This document shows, one piece after another, positions 25,106-34,722 of a stretch of DNA of 64,000 bases. Origin of the DNA: Ectobacillus ponti. Lineage in GTDB: Bacteria; Bacillota; Bacilli; Bacillales; Bacillaceae_G. Position 1 is the stretch's first letter. The number at the start of each line of letters is the position of its first letter. Both the position numbers and the translations under genes were made by a program. The notes beneath the pieces were generated by a model that had not been told where the DNA came from, ran no database searches, and worked only from the letters and a program-made list of their open reading frames with translations. The DNA lies in assembly GCF_024294785.1 (NCBI RefSeq), contig NZ_JANCLT010000002.1:248001-312000 (forward strand), written 5' to 3'.

Positions 25106-25960
25106 TTACCGCTTCCCCCACAATCGGGAGAAGCTCCAGGAGGAAGACGATGCAGCCGCAAGCTCCAAGCCTTCGCCGGCCTGCTTGCGCATGGCGGCTT
25201 CCTTGAAGGCCTGCTGCTGCTCCTTGTTCATGTCCTTATACTCCTTCAGGAACTGCTCATAATGCGGAATGACTTCCTCAATTGTTCCATATTCGCGCAA
25301 TTCCCCATATTCCAACCAGAGCGCCTGCTTGCAGAATTTCTTCACCTGGCCGATGGAATGGCTGATGAAGAAAATTGTCTTGCCGCGCTCCTTGAACTCA
25401 TCCATCTTGCGCAGGCACTTGTCCGTGAAGGTTTGGTCCCCCACCGAGAGCGCCTCGTCAATGACGAGGATATCCGGGTCCATGTTGACTGAAATGGCAA
25501 AGCCGAGCCGGGACTTCATCCCGCTGGAATACTTCTTCACCGGCATGCCGATAAATTTTCCAATATCGGCAAATTCGATAATGGACGGGGTAATGGCCCG
25601 AATTTGCTCCTTATCCAGCCCCATCATCAGGCACTTCAGCTCAATGTTCTCCAAACCGGTCAGCTGATTGTTCATGCCCGCGGCAATGGCAATGAGCGAG
25701 GCCTGCCCGCGTGTCTCGATGCCGCCGCTTGTCGGCTGGGTCACCCCGGCAATGAGATTGGACATCGTGGACTTGCCGGACCCATTGACGCCGACAATTC
25801 CGATGACATCCCCCGCCCCGGCCTCAAAGCTGATATTCCGCAGCGCGTAGAAATCCTCGCCGTAGCCGCCGGGCAGCAGCAAGTCCTTCAGCTTATCCGA
25901 ACTCTTGCCGTGCATCTTAAACTTCTTCATAACATGATGAAATTTCACTGTGTAACTCAT
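25106..25960 (-). CDS. tagH: Teichoic acid ABC exporter, ATP-binding protein (TagH-like)
   Basis: About 284 residues. It has Walker A GVNGSGKST, signature YSSGMKSRLGFA, Walker B ILVIDEALSVGDQ and the switch His in FFISHSIGQV, plus the N-terminal KMHGKSSDKLKDL typical of polysaccharide exporters. It powers flipping of lipid-linked wall teichoic acid. It is the short form; B. subtilis TagH (527 residues) has a long C-terminal extension not present here. The start at 25960 has GGAG eight bases upstream; the frame extends to 25990. Partner permease directly upstream. Confidence 0.93.
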   Translation of the reverse strand: MSYTVKFHHVMKKFKMHGKSSDKLKDLLLPGGYGEDFYALRNISFEAGAGDVIGIVGVNGSGKSTMSNLIAGVTQPTSGGIETRGQASLIAIAAGMNNQLTGLENIELKCLMMGLDKEQIRAITPSIIEFADIGKFIGMPVKKYSSGMKSRLGFAISVNMDPDILVIDEALSVGDQTFTDKCLRKMDEFKERGKTIFFISHSIGQVKKFCKQALWLEYGELREYGTIEEVIPHYEQFLKEYKDMNKEQQQAFKEAAMRKQAGEGLELAAASSSSWSFSRLWGKR

Positions 25961-25973
25961 TGCAACAGCTCCA

Positions 25974-26780
25974 TTATAAATAATCCACAAATTGCTTCCG
26001 GAATTTCACATGCAGTGCGGAGCCGACAAGCAGCAGCAGCAGAACGAGCGCCCAGAAATAGAGCATATAATGCAGATGCTGATAGAACCAGCCTGTCCCA
26101 AGCAGCGCCTGTCTGTAGCCCTCCACAATGTAATAGAAGGGATTCAGCAGCAGCAGCTTCTGCACAGCGTGCGGCAGCTTGTCCGGCGTCCAAAGAATGG
26201 GCGTCACGTACATCATCATTCTCATGACAGACTGTACAATCATCTGCACATCCCGGACCACTGTCGCCAGGGTGGATGTAATCAGCGATAAGGCAAAAAT
26301 CATCATCACCATGGCAAATGTATAATACGGCAGCTGGAGCAGATGAAGCGAAATGCCCCGGCCGGTGAACAGAAACCCGATCATTACAACCCCTGTCAGA
26401 ATGAGGTGCTGATACAGCTGGGATGCGATCACATAGCTGGGAATCACGCTCATTGGAAAGTTGATCTTGGAAATCAACGCAATTCTTGTGTAGATGGCTT
26501 TCGAGGACTGCAGCACCGCCGGATTCAGAAAGAACCAGACGAGCAGCCCGACAGACAGCCAGTAGATGAAGGGAACACCTTCCACGCCCTTCCCGCCCCG
26601 TATGCCAAACCCGAATACAAACCAATAGATGCTCAACTGGATGAGCGGATTGATGACCTCCCACAGCATTCCCAAGTGGTTGCTGTTGTTACTGATTTTC
26701 AGCTCGTATAAGGACAGCCGTCTGATCAGGTACAGACTGCCGATCTGCTCCCGAAGCACCATAATCATTGCTTTCATCAT
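25974..26780 (-). CDS. tagG: Teichoic acid ABC exporter, permease (TagG-like)
   Basis: About 268 residues with six membrane segments of the ABC-2 polysaccharide exporter type. It has IRRLSLYELKISNNSNHLG, WEVINPLIQLSIYWFVFGFG and the C-terminal LLLNPFYYIVEGYRQALLG. It forms the channel for TagH. The frame is open to 26948, but residues before MMKAMI are the wrong-frame shadow of the upstream gene; AAGG lies six bases before ATG 26780. The gene therefore begins inside the last 92 nt of the upstream glycerophosphotransferase. Confidence 0.92.
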   Translation of the reverse strand: MMKAMIMVLREQIGSLYLIRRLSLYELKISNNSNHLGMLWEVINPLIQLSIYWFVFGFGIRGGKGVEGVPFIYWLSVGLLVWFFLNPAVLQSSKAIYTRIALISKINFPMSVIPSYVIASQLYQHLILTGVVMIGFLFTGRGISLHLLQLPYYTFAMVMMIFALSLITSTLATVVRDVQMIVQSVMRMMMYVTPILWTPDKLPHAVQKLLLLNPFYYIVEGYRQALLGTGWFYQHLHYMLYFWALVLLLLLVGSALHVKFRKQFVDYL

Positions 26781-27972
26781 CTTGTGCCTTTCTAAAGAAG
26801 ATTTGCTCCACTGCCCGCTTTGTGGCGGCTCCATCCTCCAGCCGGCAATAGCGGTTGTAGAACACATTGTATTTCTCTTGGAACCTGCCAAGCCCATGCT
26901 CCTCATAATAGCGGATGGCCCCGAGCACCTGCGGGGTCGTCTCCACAAGCGGGCCTGGCGCCTGCTTCTCGAAATCGAAATAGAAGCCGCGCAGCGTATC
27001 GCGATAGTTCTCCAAATCGTAGGTGTAGAAAATGATCGGCCGCTTCAAATTCGCATAGTCAAAGAAGACAGAGGAGTAATCCGTAAGCAAGAGATCCGCA
27101 GCCAGGTACATTTCATTAATATCGCCGCGCTGGGAGAAATCGAAGGCAAATCCGGCAAACGGCTCCAGGTTGAGATGCTCTGCCACGAGGTAATGCATCC
27201 GCAGCAGAATGATATATTCTCCGCCCAGCTCCCGCTGCAGCAGCTGCAAATCCAGCTCCAAGTCAAACTTGTACTTGCCTTGCTGATAGAACTGGTTGTC
27301 GCGCCAGGTCGGCGCGTACAGAATGATCTTCTTATCCTGCGGCAGCCCGTACTTGTCCTTGATCCGGCGGATGTGCGCCGCATCAGCTCTATAGAGAACA
27401 TCGTTGCGCGGATACCCTTCCTCCACCACCTGCCTGTTGAACCAGAAGGCCCGGCGGAAGATGGCCGTGGAATATGCATTGGGAGACAGGAGATAATCCC
27501 AATTGCGCGATTCCTTGTAGAAGTTTTCCTTATACGCCTCCGTTGTGGTGCCCGGCATATGCACCTCTTCCATGTCGCCGGCCAGCCGCTTCAGCGGTGT
27601 GCCGTGCCAGGTCTGCACGTACACCGTATGCTTCGGCTTCGGAATCCACAGCGGCATCCGGCTGTTCGTCACCCAATACCGCGCGCGGGCGAGCAGGTAG
27701 AACCATCTGATGGAGAAGCGCTTCACATGCGGAATTCCTTTTTCCGCAAACAACCCGGCCGCATCGGCATTCACACTCCATACCATTTGAAAATCCGGAT
27801 GGTGCTCCCGCATATATTCATAGATGGCCCGCGGGTTGCAGCTGTATTGCTTGCCCAGAAAGCTCTCAAACATCACAAGCCGCTCCCGGACCGGAAGCCG
27901 GCTCATGCAAACAAACATGCGCCTCAATAGTCTGGTGATGAGGCCTCTTCTAATCTTTGTTATCGTATTCAT
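26689..27972 (-). CDS. CDP-glycerol glycerophosphotransferase family protein
   Basis: 427 residues. The GT-B-like domain carries YVQTWHGTPLKRLAGDM, ILYAPTWRDNQFY, LLLTDYSSVFFDYANLKRP and IIFYTYDLENYRD, the family hallmarks (HGT and TDYSS). It would act in wall teichoic acid backbone synthesis, either as a primase (TagB role) or as a polymerase for a second polymer. It precedes tagGH and overlaps tagG by 92 nt; the last 30 residues, which lie in the overlap, look unstructured. Confidence 0.9.
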   Translation of the reverse strand: MNTITKIRRGLITRLLRRMFVCMSRLPVRERLVMFESFLGKQYSCNPRAIYEYMREHHPDFQMVWSVNADAAGLFAEKGIPHVKRFSIRWFYLLARARYWVTNSRMPLWIPKPKHTVYVQTWHGTPLKRLAGDMEEVHMPGTTTEAYKENFYKESRNWDYLLSPNAYSTAIFRRAFWFNRQVVEEGYPRNDVLYRADAAHIRRIKDKYGLPQDKKIILYAPTWRDNQFYQQGKYKFDLELDLQLLQRELGGEYIILLRMHYLVAEHLNLEPFAGFAFDFSQRGDINEMYLAADLLLTDYSSVFFDYANLKRPIIFYTYDLENYRDTLRGFYFDFEKQAPGPLVETTPQVLGAIRYYEEHGLGRFQEKYNVFYNRYCRLEDGAATKRAVEQIFFRKAQDDESNDYGASGADRQSVPDQTAVLIRAENQ

Positions 27973-28080
27973 CCATTCTTACCCCAATGATGTTTACTAG
28001 CGGAAGCCCTATATCCGGCTTACACGTTTCCTTGTTATCCATACAGTACATATAGATATATTTCTATCATCCATGAATGG

Positions 28081-28124
28081 AAAAGAAGCATGTACCAAGC
28101 TTCCTATAAGTCCAGTACATGCTT
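28081..28124 (-). terminator. Terminator after tagD
   Basis: The stem AAGCATGTAC/GTACATGCTT with a partly paired 17-nt arm on each side is followed on the minus strand by CTTTTCC. It splits the teichoic acid genes into two transcripts (tagF to tagD, then 27972 to tagH). The 27973-28201 gap has nothing else. Confidence 0.65.
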
Positions 28125-28201
28125 TTCCCCGCTCCGGCAAGGCGCCGGATGCTTAGATGTTTTTTTCGCCGCATCTCCGGCATGAACAAGCAGTGCACCG
28201 C

Positions 28202-28597
28202 TTATCTTCTGGCAGCTACAAGCTCCTTTTTGATTTTGGTGGTGGAAATGCCGATGGTACGGGGCAAGTACATAACCTCACAATGATCCCGCAGAAAATC
28301 AAAATGCCCCTTCCAGTCATCCCCCATTACAAATACATCCACATCTTGCTCGAGAACATCACTAACCTTCTGGTCCCAATCATATTCAGGAATCACTTCA
28401 TCCACATAACGAATGGCTTCTAAAATCATTTTGCGGTGCGCATAGTTGTGATAGGACTTCTTGCCCTTCCGCCCATTAAACTCATCAGTTGAGAGAGCCA
28501 CAATCAGGTAATCTCCCTGCTCCTTCGCGCGTCTCAGCAAATTCACATGTCCCCAATGCAGCAGGTCGAATGTTCCGTACGTGAGTACTTTCCGCAT
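28202..28597 (-). CDS. tagD: Glycerol-3-phosphate cytidylyltransferase
   Basis: 131 residues. It has the GTFDLLHWGHVNLLRRAKE signature (HxGH nucleotide-binding motif), and RTIGISTTKI replaces the RTEGISTT of B. subtilis TagD. It makes CDP-glycerol from CTP and glycerol-3-P, the precursor for all the glycerophosphotransferases here. The ATG at 28597 follows GGAGGGAGGGAG; upstream in-frame residues are not family-like. Its presence shows that the wall teichoic acid is a glycerol-phosphate type. Confidence 0.96.
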   Translation of the reverse strand: MRKVLTYGTFDLLHWGHVNLLRRAKEQGDYLIVALSTDEFNGRKGKKSYHNYAHRKMILEAIRYVDEVIPEYDWDQKVSDVLEQDVDVFVMGDDWKGHFDFLRDHCEVMYLPRTIGISTTKIKKELVAARR

Positions 28598-28836
28598 CCT
28601 CTCCCTCCCTCCTTTACCTTGTACATCAGCCTTTCCTGCACCGCAGGAAAAGCTGTCCCATAGAAAACACTTACAGAATATGAAATCTCTATTCAAGCAT
28701 CCATATACTTTACTATAATTTAATATTAATAATTCACAGATTTACACATATACTTCCGTTGAATTCATAGAGAGGATTATAGCATGGCCTATATATATGT
28801 GTCATGTGTTTCGGAAAGGAAAAGAATAACAGCTTA

Positions 28837-30039
28837 TCATGGACGTTCCGGCGGCAGGCCCCCTGTATGCCGCCCGCCAAGCTGCCGCCGCATAGCCTCT
28901 ACGAAGCCTTCACTTGCGCGCCCGTTTGAATATTGATTCCAATCCTCGGCGAAGCGTTGAATTCTTTCATAGTCAAATTGGTTGCTCCGGATGGCCTCAA
29001 TCAGGGCCTCCGTATGGAACACAACCGGTCCTGGCACATCCTCATACCTGCCGATGATGCCCCGCTTCTTCCTGTACCGCTGCAGGTCATAGGCAAAGAA
29101 AATCATGGGCTTGCCCAGCAGGCTGAACTCCACCGGAATGGAGGAATAATCGGTGACGAGGATATCTGTAAGGAGAAGAAGATCGTTGATATCCGGATGC
29201 TGGCTATAGTCGTATACAAACGTTTCATAGCGCCGGTCATACTCCATCAGATGCCGGATGGCCGGATGAAGCTTCATAACCAGGATATAATCCTCATGCA
29301 GGGCCTGATACATCCTTTCCATATCAAGCTGCAGCCGGAATTCTTTCAATTCCTTATCACGGAAGGTCGGTGCATACAGAATGACCCGTTTTCCGCGCAG
29401 CTTCGGGTTCTCCTTCAGCAGCCGCGAAAGAATGTCCTGCTTCCTTTTCTCATCGAAAAACAAATCTGCCCTCGGAATGCCGGTCTTAAGCAGCTGGTGC
29501 TCCTCCACTCCAAAGGCCTCCTTGTAAATCTCCCCCTGGAGATCGGAACCAACCACAATTTGATGAAAATTTGCGTACACCCGGCGAAACCGTTTCTGCG
29601 CTTTCCCGCTCCGTCTATAGAAGGAAGGCGTCATCATGCCAAACTTCTTCACTGCACCCGCTGCGTGCCACGTCTGCACGCATTGCACACCCTTCTTGAA
29701 GCGGACGCCGGCCAGAAATCCAAAGTAATTATCCACAATCACCTGCGAGGCTGTTGCCAAATGATAGGCAGCCCTCAGCATATTCAACGGGCTTGCCGTT
29801 TCAAATGGGAAAGCCTTCGCCTCTGGATAAGCCCCCAGGTTGTACTGGCATGTTTCCTTATATAAAAACACAACCTGATACTGCAAGCCCTGCCTCAGCA
29901 TCTCTTCGTATATATAGGTTGCATTGTCTCCATACGAAACCACAAATGTTACCTTCCTTTGGAGAGGCATCATTTTAAAGAGAGCAAACAGCACTTTGAA
30001 CACAAACAAATATGCTGCAACCAACATCTCCCGCTGCAT
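28837..30039 (-). CDS. CDP-glycerol glycerophosphotransferase family protein (TagB-like)
   Basis: 400 residues. One hydrophobic segment at the N-terminus (AAYLFVFKVLFALFKMM) is followed by the GT-B domain with CVQTWHAAGAVKKFG, VILYAPTFRDKEL, LVTDYSSIPVEFSLLG and FFAYDLQRYRKKRG. Size and single domain suggest TagB, the primase that adds the first glycerol phosphate to the lipid-linked disaccharide. ATG at 30039 with AAAGGTG upstream. Lies between a glycosyltransferase and tagD. Confidence 0.9.
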   Translation of the reverse strand: MQREMLVAAYLFVFKVLFALFKMMPLQRKVTFVVSYGDNATYIYEEMLRQGLQYQVVFLYKETCQYNLGAYPEAKAFPFETASPLNMLRAAYHLATASQVIVDNYFGFLAGVRFKKGVQCVQTWHAAGAVKKFGMMTPSFYRRSGKAQKRFRRVYANFHQIVVGSDLQGEIYKEAFGVEEHQLLKTGIPRADLFFDEKRKQDILSRLLKENPKLRGKRVILYAPTFRDKELKEFRLQLDMERMYQALHEDYILVMKLHPAIRHLMEYDRRYETFVYDYSQHPDINDLLLLTDILVTDYSSIPVEFSLLGKPMIFFAYDLQRYRKKRGIIGRYEDVPGPVVFHTEALIEAIRSNQFDYERIQRFAEDWNQYSNGRASEGFVEAMRRQLGGRHTGGLPPERP

Positions 30040-30088
30040 ACAATCACCTTTCCCCGGTTCTGGTTCAGGAGCAGATGGAGCAGGCTGC

Positions 30089-31312
30089 CTATACTGCTGT
30101 TCCCTTCCTCACATCCCGCTCCTCTGTTCCCTTGTTCTCCGGGAACTTTAGTTCACTCTGCTCCTTCAGTATGTGCTCCCACTTCCCGCCGACGACGTCG
30201 AAGGTGTAGCTGAGCACGTTCTTTTTCGCGCGCTTGCCGTATTCCTTGCGCAGCTCTTCGGATTCCATCAGCCGGACAAGGCCATCGGCGAGCGCTTCTA
30301 CATTTCCTTCCTCAATCAGCAGCCCATCCTCCTGGTGGCGGATGATTTCCTTCGGTCCGGCACAGGCAAAGCTTACACAAGGCAGCCCTACAGACATTGC
30401 TTCAATGATAACCATTCCGAAGGACTCCTCACGGGAGCTCAGGGCATAGACCGAGGCATTCTCCATTTCCTTCAAGACATCACTTGTTTTCGGCATCAGA
30501 TAGATATTATTGAAGGTCTTTGTTTCCATAATTTGATCTCTCAGCGCTTTCTCTTCGCGGCCGCCCCCGAAAATCTTCAGCTTCCAGTCCGGGTGCTTCT
30601 CCAGCACCTTGGAAAAGGCGGAGATTAACAGGTCGAAGCCCTTCTCCGGCACATAGCGGCCGGCAGCAATTACCGTCTTCTGATTCAGCTTGGCTGTCTC
30701 TTTTGGGACAGCAGTGGCATTTTCAACCTTATAGAGCGCAACCTTGCTGCCTTTCAGGACCTCACTGTAGCTCTCAATCTCCGAATCAGTCAAGCAAGTT
30801 AAGGCATCCAGCTTCCTGTAATGCTTGCGAATCTTTTTGCGCAGACTGGGGCCGTGCCCGGCAAAGTACTTGTGCTCCTGCCCAATCTTAATGACCTGAG
30901 GGCTGACATACTTGGTTGCCAAAATGTTAAAGGAAGGAATGGTCGTAATGAAAACACCCTCCTTCACCTGCCTCAGCGCCGCAATGATTTTCAGGTCAAC
31001 GAACAGATTGAACATGTGGTACAGGTCCTCGGCTTTATCTATAAAAACACTTGGGAGTTTCATAAGAATTCTCTTAATGATCTTTTGGTACAACGGTGTA
31101 TGCTTTCCGAACAGCTTCCCGCGCCTTGCGTCAAAGATTGTCTTGATGGTAATGCGCCCATCCAGCTCAAACATCGGCTTGGCGCTTGTTCGTCTGACAC
31201 TGATAATCTCCACCTCATAGTTTCGGGAGGCAAAGTAGTTGGCCGTATTGGAAACTGTCCTTACCGTCCCGCCCATTCCAAAGATATTGTATACAAGAAA
31301 TGTAATCTTCAA
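30089..31312 (-). CDS. Glycosyltransferase family 4
   Basis: 407 residues with a GT-B fold. N-terminal VYNIFGMGGTVRTVSNTA; donor half AAGRYVPEKGFDLLISAF, FGGGREE, ALSSREESFGMVIIEAMS (EX7E type) and GPKEII. In this setting it may glycosylate the teichoic acid chain, the role of TagE in B. subtilis, but the TagE architecture differs and other roles are possible. TTG start at 31312 with GGAGGCGGAAGC just upstream. It is 22 nt after tagF. Confidence 0.85.
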   Translation of the reverse strand: MKITFLVYNIFGMGGTVRTVSNTANYFASRNYEVEIISVRRTSAKPMFELDGRITIKTIFDARRGKLFGKHTPLYQKIIKRILMKLPSVFIDKAEDLYHMFNLFVDLKIIAALRQVKEGVFITTIPSFNILATKYVSPQVIKIGQEHKYFAGHGPSLRKKIRKHYRKLDALTCLTDSEIESYSEVLKGSKVALYKVENATAVPKETAKLNQKTVIAAGRYVPEKGFDLLISAFSKVLEKHPDWKLKIFGGGREEKALRDQIMETKTFNNIYLMPKTSDVLKEMENASVYALSSREESFGMVIIEAMSVGLPCVSFACAGPKEIIRHQEDGLLIEEGNVEALADGLVRLMESEELRKEYGKRAKKNVLSYTFDVVGGKWEHILKEQSELKFPENKGTEERDVRKGTAV

Positions 31313-31334
31313 GCTTCCGCCTCCATTCTGAACG

Positions 31335-34300
31335 TCACTTCTCTCTCAGCTTCTTGACTTCTTGATAAATCCGCTCGGCATTCTTGCGGTCGTGGTATGC
31401 GAAATAGCGCTCAGATTGCAGCAGAAACCTTGGCTTATAGCGGAAATCACGCTCCGCATATTCTTTGATATACTGGATGACCTGCCCGCCTGTATCAGCG
31501 ATATCCCCATTCAAGTCCCGCTTCAGATCCACATAGGAGCCGCGGTGCTTCAGGTATTCCTGCAAATCGAACTGGTAGAAAATGACCGGCTTGCGCATAT
31601 AATCGAAATCAAATACAACGCTGGAGTAGTCTGTAATCATCAGCGAGCTGCTTTGCATCAAGTCCTTTACACTTTCCTCGCCAACCTCCACGATTTGAAC
31701 GCGCGGATTCTCCGATTGAAAGTAGTCACGATATTTCCTTTGAATCTCAATATGCGGGAAGAACTTCAACACAAGATTGTACTTGTCCAGCAAAGCATGC
31801 AGATCCGGGTTTTCCAGCAGCCCGCGGTAATGCTGGTAGAAGTCAGAGGACAAGAAGTCCGCTTTGGAATCCACCAGCCATTCCCGCCAGGTCGGGATCA
31901 ACAGAATCTCCTTTGCCTCCTTCTCACCGCTTGTATCCGCCAGTGTGTCGAAGCGCGCCAGGCCTGTGACCATAATCTGCTCTTCCCTGAAGTTCATTTC
32001 CTTGACCAGAATGTCCTTCTCCTGCTCAGAAGACACTACAAACTTCCGAATCATGCCGTTATAAGATTTACGGTTGAACATCAGCCGCTTCATGGCAATG
32101 ATCCCGTGCTGCAAATAGATAATTTGCTTGGTGTTGATCCCCATCTTGTTATGCACATAGCTCGGGGCCGTATCGCGGATGCCATGACTGACCAGCATGT
32201 ACTGCGCCAAGTGATACAGCACCAGATGCCGGAAGCTGTCATAACGGATCACATGGCGGCGGTGCTTGTCCAGGTTCTCAGCATTCTTGTTATTCTCTTT
32301 GCTGACATAGTAGACCCGCTCAGCCTTCTTTCCTGCACAATGCTCGAAGAAGGCAAATCCATTATCCTGCGCCACTTCGCCCAAATTCTCGCCCACCAGC
32401 CAGATTGGCTTCTTGAGCACCTGCTGCAGCAGGCGGGCAGCTCCCTTGGCAGCCAGAAACCGCAGTGCCTCAGCTTTCCGTTCAAATGCCCGTAAGTCCC
32501 GAACCTCACTCGTCATGAGACCGGTTTTTCGATCAAAAAAGACCGAGAAGAAGGCCTGCTTGCCGATTTTTATCGCATTCCTTTTAAAGAGCGAGTTCTT
32601 ATGAATCAGCTTCTGGTCCTTCGCGTATACCCTTGTCCTGAGGACGAAGCCATTTACTGCCGCTGTCAGATCCATCCGCCACTGTCCGGCTGACAGCCCC
32701 TCTTCGCGGAGGGCGTCCACCGGTAGCTCGAACGTATACACGCCGTCCGCAAACGCACCCGGCCCAAAGCCAAATGCAAAGTCCTCCTGCTCATTTCTGA
32801 ATACAAGCTGGACACTCTCCAGCCTGAAGGACTGTGCAAGGTGCGGCCGAATCAGAATTTGCACCCCGGAACGGCTCATGTGCAACGCTTCACATTGCGC
32901 CTCCAAGGAATGCCGGAGCGCCACTGCCAGTTCATTCCTGCCCGTATAATGAGGCTGCACCCGCAGCGGGTACCCCTCTATGTCATTGTGCAGGGCCGGA
33001 TATATAATGGCCTGCTTCTTATGCAGGATATCATCGGCATTGAACTGCAGCCTGAAGCTGAAAGGGTCTCCCTCTATCTCGCCTTCAGCTACGACATACA
33101 GGTCCAACTCCTGCCCATGCTGGATACGGAAGGCAGACCAATCATAGGAGGACACAAAACAACACTTGCCCCCGCGCTCTTCAAAATGGTTGACACAACC
33201 AAGCGTTACTTCGCCGGCGGCATCCTGCAAATACATATCCTTCAGGCGAAGCTCGAAGTGATCCGCCCAAACAGAACCCCTTACCGTAATCCGCCCATCC
33301 TCATAGTCGAGCCTTGTAATGTCGCCATATATCGTCTCTTCCCTGACCAAAAGAGCCAGCGTGTTATCCTGCGCTTGATACGGACGCACCCTCCTGATGA
33401 GGCCGTTCCCGTTATATACAGTCTCCGGCAGGATCAGAAAGTGAACGGACGAATGCTGCACGGAATCCGCCTTTAATGGCACACGCCCCTCTGCACCGGG
33501 AAGCTGAAATCCGATAGACATGTCCCATGCGCCTGTTTCCTTCAGGAAGCCGGCTTCCCTCAGGCTGCATTCGCCCTGGAAGGAGCCTTGCACCGATTGA
33601 AGCGGATAGACCCTTTCGCTTCTGGACACCCTGTGGGTGAGAACCAGCCTGGAAACCGCAGGCTCTAAATCTATTTCTGCCGCAAGGGCTGCCTGTCCCT
33701 TAATAAACAGCTTATTGTCACGTATATACAACTGTTCCACCGTGGTTTGTATCAGCTCTTCACCGCAGCTTTCCAGGCTGAAGAAGAGTTCGTTCCAGCT
33801 GGTGCGTCCGGCCTTTAAGCTGTGCAGTGTCCCGTTATCATTGACATAACGGCCCGGCAGCTCTTTGCCGGCATAGTGCACCGGGACCTGAAGCGGTTCA
33901 TTCTCAAGCCTTCCGCAGCAAAACAAATCCCACTGTCCGCTGTACAACTCCCTATCGCTTATATGGAGAGAAAAGGTATATGCACTGATCTGGAACGCTG
34001 TCTGCTGAAGCTGCTCCTGCGTAATCCGGTGCTGAAGGAAAAACCCCGAAATTGAAACACCGGCCTGCTTCAAAGGAGCTTCAAATATACCCGTTACCCG
34101 AAATCCTTCCTCTGCCGGCTGTATTCCTTTTACATTTATATTTAAATATACTGGTCCTTCTACTAACACATGTACCAGGGAATCTCTAAGATTCCTCGTA
34201 TCTATCCTTATCGTTTGCTGCTTGGTGTATAGAGAGAACGGCTTCGCCAAGCCATTCTGCAAATCTAACATCATCCGGTCCCCATCCAGATTCAAGGCCA

Positions 34301-34550
34301 ACTGCAAGGTGCCGACGCCCTGGATTCCAGTAAACTCTTGAATGGGAACTGTACAAATCATTTCCTTGTGCTGAACCGATGGAGAAGAAACTGGGAAAAT
34401 TGTCTGGGCATCTTCTGTCTGACGCAATACCAATCCTTCCATTACATCAGCAATAGCTGAGATCTTCTCATCTGTATCTACTTGGATTACAAAAGAAACT
34501 GCATCATCTGACACAGTTTGGACGTCCCGGAGAAACAGCTGTATCTTCAA
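31335..34550 (-). CDS. tagF: Teichoic acid poly(glycerol phosphate) polymerase, TagF-like with a long N-terminal region
   Basis: 1071 residues. The C-terminal 400 residues are a CDP-glycerol glycerophosphotransferase domain (YLQHGIIAMKRLMFNRKSY, LLIPTWREWLV, MITDYSSVVFDFDYMRKP, FYQFDLQEYLKHRGSY). The first 660 or so are beta-rich, without motifs I know. B. subtilis TagF is 746 residues, so about 300 residues are extra. It extends the glycerol phosphate chain. TTG start at 34550 with GGGGG upstream. First gene of the tag transcript; a 12-bp palindrome ACTCGTACGAGT (34595-34606) lies next to the TATACT that may be its -10 box. Confidence 0.9.
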   Translation of the reverse strand: MKIQLFLRDVQTVSDDAVSFVIQVDTDEKISAIADVMEGLVLRQTEDAQTIFPVSSPSVQHKEMICTVPIQEFTGIQGVGTLQLALNLDGDRMMLDLQNGLAKPFSLYTKQQTIRIDTRNLRDSLVHVLVEGPVYLNINVKGIQPAEEGFRVTGIFEAPLKQAGVSISGFFLQHRITQEQLQQTAFQISAYTFSLHISDRELYSGQWDLFCCGRLENEPLQVPVHYAGKELPGRYVNDNGTLHSLKAGRTSWNELFFSLESCGEELIQTTVEQLYIRDNKLFIKGQAALAAEIDLEPAVSRLVLTHRVSRSERVYPLQSVQGSFQGECSLREAGFLKETGAWDMSIGFQLPGAEGRVPLKADSVQHSSVHFLILPETVYNGNGLIRRVRPYQAQDNTLALLVREETIYGDITRLDYEDGRITVRGSVWADHFELRLKDMYLQDAAGEVTLGCVNHFEERGGKCCFVSSYDWSAFRIQHGQELDLYVVAEGEIEGDPFSFRLQFNADDILHKKQAIIYPALHNDIEGYPLRVQPHYTGRNELAVALRHSLEAQCEALHMSRSGVQILIRPHLAQSFRLESVQLVFRNEQEDFAFGFGPGAFADGVYTFELPVDALREEGLSAGQWRMDLTAAVNGFVLRTRVYAKDQKLIHKNSLFKRNAIKIGKQAFFSVFFDRKTGLMTSEVRDLRAFERKAEALRFLAAKGAARLLQQVLKKPIWLVGENLGEVAQDNGFAFFEHCAGKKAERVYYVSKENNKNAENLDKHRRHVIRYDSFRHLVLYHLAQYMLVSHGIRDTAPSYVHNKMGINTKQIIYLQHGIIAMKRLMFNRKSYNGMIRKFVVSSEQEKDILVKEMNFREEQIMVTGLARFDTLADTSGEKEAKEILLIPTWREWLVDSKADFLSSDFYQHYRGLLENPDLHALLDKYNLVLKFFPHIEIQRKYRDYFQSENPRVQIVEVGEESVKDLMQSSSLMITDYSSVVFDFDYMRKPVIFYQFDLQEYLKHRGSYVDLKRDLNGDIADTGGQVIQYIKEYAERDFRYKPRFLLQSERYFAYHDRKNAERIYQEVKKLREK

Positions 34551-34692
34551 CTTAATCTTGCCCCCATTATACTTGTAAGTCTCTACAAAGATTCACTCGT
34601 ACGAGTATATCATATTCTGTCGAAATTTTGTTTTTCATCATAAAATCCTAATATTCACACAGGTCATCCCAGCTTCTTGAATTGCTCAAATC

Positions 34693-34716
34693 ATAAATAC
34701 CTATATAGGTATTTAT
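34693..34716. repeat. Perfect 24-bp palindrome upstream of tagF
   Basis: ATAAATACCTAT followed by its exact reverse complement. It lies 142 bp upstream of the tagF start and next to the hairpin at 34723-34806. It could be an operator or a stem of the neighbouring structure. Confidence 0.6.
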
Positions 34717-34722
34717 AGGCAT

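Noticed and set aside
26629-27930. 433-codon plus-strand open frame
   Set aside because: Antisense to the glycerophosphotransferase at 26689-27972, which has clear family motifs.
29216-29225. A fifth CAAACGTTT-type site
   Set aside because: Only a half match (CAAACGTTTC) inside a coding sequence, without a partner 58 bp away.
31362-32495. 377-codon plus-strand open frame
   Set aside because: Antisense to the catalytic half of tagF.
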